Source: UBA4615 sp044371545
Lineage (GTDB): Bacteria; Pseudomonadota; Gammaproteobacteria; Burkholderiales; Burkholderiaceae_E
Length of the DNA stretch: 14,050 nt
Reading direction: 5' to 3'
NCBI GenBank assembly: GCA_044371545.1
Contig: JBILTM010000138.1
Location: 1-14,050, forward strand
Shown: positions 12,036 to 14,050 of the stretch, piece by piece
Layout of the letters: every line of letters starts with the position of its first letter
Numbering within the stretch: the stretch's first letter is position 1
The notes under the pieces: generated by a model
What the model was told of the DNA's origin: nothing
The model's input: only the letters and a program-made list of their open reading frames with translations
Databases searched by the model: none
Translations under genes and position numbers: made by a program

Positions 12036-14050
12036 ACGCACCCGAGCGGATCGACCCCACGCGGCGCGTCTTCCTGGCGCCGCGGCTCGCGCGCAGTGAC
12101 CTCGCGACGCGGCTGCGCCGCGAGATGCAGGGCGACGTGCTGTTCGACGCGGCCTCGCGCGGCCGCTATTCGACCGACGCGTCGGTCTACCAGGTCGAGC
12201 CGGTCGGCGTCGCGGTGCCGCGCACCGAGGCGGACCTCGCGATCGCGCTCGACGTCGCGCGCGACCTGAAGGTGCCGGTGCTGCCGCGCGGCGGCGGCAC
12301 CTCGCAGTGCGGCCAGACGATCGGCGCGGCGCTGGTGATCGACCACTCGAAGTGGCTGCGCGAGGTGGTCTCGTTCGACGCCGCCGCGGCGAAGGCCGAC
12401 CCGACGCGGGCGACCGTCGTCGTGCAGCCCGGCATCGCGCTGGATGCGCTGAACGCGTTCCTCAAGCCGCACGGCGTCTGGTTCCCGGTCGACGTGTCGA
12501 CCTCCGCGCAGGCGACGATCGGCGGGATGGCGGGCAACAACAGCTGCGGCTCGCGCTCGATCGCCTACGGCAACATGGTCCACAACGTCGTCGGCATCGA
12601 CGCGATCCTCGCCGACGGCACGCAGGGGTACTGGGGCACGTTCACTCGCGGCGACGGCTCGGGCGGGGACATGAGCCTGTCGAACCAGCGCATCCGCGAC
12701 ATCGTCAGCCGCCTGCACGCGATCGCCGACCGCGAGCGCGACGAGATCCGCCGCGTCTGGCCGACGGTGATGCGCCGCGTCGGCGGCTACAACCTCGACG
12801 TGTTCGAGCCGCGCTCCGAGCGCCCGTACACCGCCGACGGCTCGCTGAACCTCGCGCAGCTGCTGGTCGGCTCCGAGGGCACGCTCGCGTGGTCGAAGCG
12901 GCTCACGCTCAAGCTCTCGCCGCTGCCCGGCGCGAAGGTGCTCGGCGTGGTGTCGTTCCCGACCTTCCAGCGCTCGATGGAGTGCGCGCGGCACATCGTG
13001 ACGCTCGGCCCGGTCGCGGTGGAGCTGGTCGACCGCACGATGATCGAGCTGTCGCGGATGAACCCGGCGTTCCGCCCGACGATCGACTCGGCGCTGGTCG
13101 GCGAGCCGCAGGCGGTGCTGCTGGTCGAGTTCGCCGGCGAGACCCGCGACGTCCAGCTCGCGAAGCTCGCGCGGCTGCACGAGATGATGGCCGACCTGGG
13201 GCTGCCGGGCAGCGTCGTCGACCTCGCCGACGACGCGCGGCAGAAGGCGTTGTGGGAGGTCCGCAAGGCGGGCCTGAACATCATGATGTCGATGAAGGGC
13301 GACGGCAAGCCCGTCTCCTTCATCGAGGACTGCGCGGTGCCGCTCGAGCACCTCGCCGACTACACCGCGCGGCTCACCGAGGTGTTCGCGCGGCACGGCA
13401 CGCAGGGCACCTGGTACGCGCACGCCTCGGTCGGCACGCTGCACGTGCGGCCGATCCTCGACCTGCGCGAGCACGGCGGCGGCGCGGCGAAGATGCGCGC
13501 GATCGCCGAGGAGGCCGCGACGCTGGTGCGTCGGTACGGCGGGGCCTTCTCCGGCGAGCACGGCGACGGGCTGGTGCGCAGCGAGTGGGTCGCCTGGCAG
13601 TTCGGGCCGCGGCTGGTGCGCGCCTTCGAGGAGGTCAAGGGGCTCTTCGACCCCGAGGACCGGATGAACCCGGGCAAGATCGTGCGGCCGACGCGGATGG
13701 ACGATGCGAGCCTGTTCCGCTTCGCGCCGGGCTACGCGATCCGGCCGCTCGAGACCGCGCTCGACTGGTCGGACTGGAACCGGCACAACGACCCGTCCGA
13801 GGCGGGCGCCCCGCGCGAGGGCTGGGTCCGCGAGGGCAACGGTGTCGCGGTCTCGCCTGCGGGCACCGGCGGCGACCCGGCGGGCGGCTTCGGCAAGGCC
13901 GTCGAGATGTGCAACAACAACGGGCATTGCCGCAAGTTCGACGCCGGCACGATGTGCCCGTCGTACCGCGCGACCCGCGACGAGCAGCACGTCACCCGCG
14001 GCCGCGCGAACACGCTGCGCCTCGCGGTGACCGGCCAGCTCGGGCCCGAC
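12032..14050 (+). CDS. FAD-linked oxidase with C-terminal Fe-S domain, D-2-hydroxyacid dehydrogenase type (3' partial)
   Basis: The frame is open for 673 codons to the window edge, with no stop, so the C terminus is missing; relatives of YdiJ type are about 1000 residues. The FAD-binding segment is clear: VPVLPRGGGTSQCGQTIG (81-98), VVVQPGIALDALN (129-141), and STSAQATIGGMAGNNSCGSRSI (about 156-177). LLVGSEGTLA (277-286) and the FAD-oxidase C-terminal part with HASVGTLHVRP and FSGEHGDGLVRSEW follow, then FDPEDRMNPGKIV. After residue 625 a ferredoxin-like region begins with Cys627, Cys633 and Cys642 (CNNNGHC, then MCPSYRATRDEQHVTRGRAN). Such proteins oxidise D-2-hydroxy acids and pass electrons through Fe-S clusters. 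A glycolate- or hydroxyglutarate-like substrate is plausible given the neighbouring aminotransferase. The start uses the ATGA overlap with the regulator. Confidence 0.9.
   Translation, partial: MNAPERIDPTRRVFLAPRLARSDLATRLRREMQGDVLFDAASRGRYSTDASVYQVEPVGVAVPRTEADLAIALDVARDLKVPVLPRGGGTSQCGQTIGAALVIDHSKWLREVVSFDAAAAKADPTRATVVVQPGIALDALNAFLKPHGVWFPVDVSTSAQATIGGMAGNNSCGSRSIAYGNMVHNVVGIDAILADGTQGYWGTFTRGDGSGGDMSLSNQRIRDIVSRLHAIADRERDEIRRVWPTVMRRVGGYNLDVFEPRSERPYTADGSLNLAQLLVGSEGTLAWSKRLTLKLSPLPGAKVLGVVSFPTFQRSMECARHIVTLGPVAVELVDRTMIELSRMNPAFRPTIDSALVGEPQAVLLVEFAGETRDVQLAKLARLHEMMADLGLPGSVVDLADDARQKALWEVRKAGLNIMMSMKGDGKPVSFIEDCAVPLEHLADYTARLTEVFARHGTQGTWYAHASVGTLHVRPILDLREHGGGAAKMRAIAEEAATLVRRYGGAFSGEHGDGLVRSEWVAWQFGPRLVRAFEEVKGLFDPEDRMNPGKIVRPTRMDDASLFRFAPGYAIRPLETALDWSDWNRHNDPSEAGAPREGWVREGNGVAVSPAGTGGDPAGGFGKAVEMCNNNGHCRKFDAGTMCPSYRATRDEQHVTRGRANTLRLAVTGQLGPD

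Noticed and set aside
11199..12041. N-terminal extension of the aminotransferase frame across the intergenic region and the regulator gene
   Set aside because: The added residues have no aminotransferase similarity and run antisense to the GntR-type gene. GGAGG before the ATG at 11198 fixes the start, and the protein then has normal family length.
11801..13990. Very long - strand open frame (729 codons) opposite the FAD oxidase
   Set aside because: The + strand frame carries clear FAD and Fe-S motifs over the whole length; the - strand translation is repetitive His/Arg/Asp-rich text.
1..14050. tRNA, rRNA, riboswitch, CRISPR, insertion-sequence or attachment-site signals
   Set aside because: I read both strands for cloverleaf arms, repeated spacers, terminal inverted repeats and transposase motifs and found none. 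Coding genes fill nearly all of the window.

Overview
The window is about 14 kb of very GC-rich, gene-dense bacterial chromosome (third codon positions almost always G or C). It contains a Bug/TctC-type solute-binding protein beside CoA-metabolism genes and an FCD-type GntR regulator. That mix, with the codon use, suggests a Burkholderiales-like betaproteobacterium; this is inference and a high-GC alphaproteobacterium is not excluded. No stretch longer than about 110 bases lacks a gene. I see no tRNA, rRNA, insertion sequence, phage gene or CRISPR array.

Region 1 (1-6876, all + strand) reads as one operon. In order it holds a BMP-family solute-binding protein (5' end outside the window), two nucleoside/BMP-type ABC permeases, a formamidase-like nitrilase-superfamily amidase, a biuret amidohydrolase (BiuH) with its catalytic residues in place, the fused two-domain ABC ATPase, and a second BiuH-like cysteine hydrolase. 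Gaps are 1-31 bp, and both junctions of the ATPase gene are 4-bp ATGA overlaps, so it is translationally coupled to a hydrolase on each side. The simplest reading is uptake of a small nitrogen-rich urea derivative (biuret or related) followed by stepwise release of ammonia inside the cell. Allophanate hydrolase, which would finish biuret use, is not in the window.

Region 2 (6902-11198, all - strand) is a convergent set. Read in its own direction it encodes a class V glyoxylate-type aminotransferase, a Bug/TctC periplasmic binding protein, a crotonase-fold enoyl-CoA hydratase/isomerase and a family III (CaiB/BaiF) CoA-transferase. The last three are tightly packed (7 and 2 bp gaps). A perfect 10-bp hairpin lies between the aminotransferase and the binding-protein gene. 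These genes suggest uptake, CoA activation and hydration/isomerisation of an organic acid, with an aminotransferase that probably uses glyoxylate or a related 2-oxo acid.

Region 3 (11199-14050, + strand) starts in a 108-bp divergent intergenic region and holds a GntR/FCD regulator overlapping (ATGA) a long FAD-linked oxidase with a C-terminal Fe-S domain that runs off the window. The octamer GTATGCAA occurs twice in opposite orientation, once just upstream of the aminotransferase start and once over the regulator start codon. This fits a shared operator by which the regulator controls both divergent units.

The point most worth following up is Region 1: two paralogous isochorismatase-like amidohydrolases and a formamidase-like enzyme interleaved with the genes of a dedicated BMP-type importer. 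All protein functions come from reading sequence motifs and recalled family features; no search was run.
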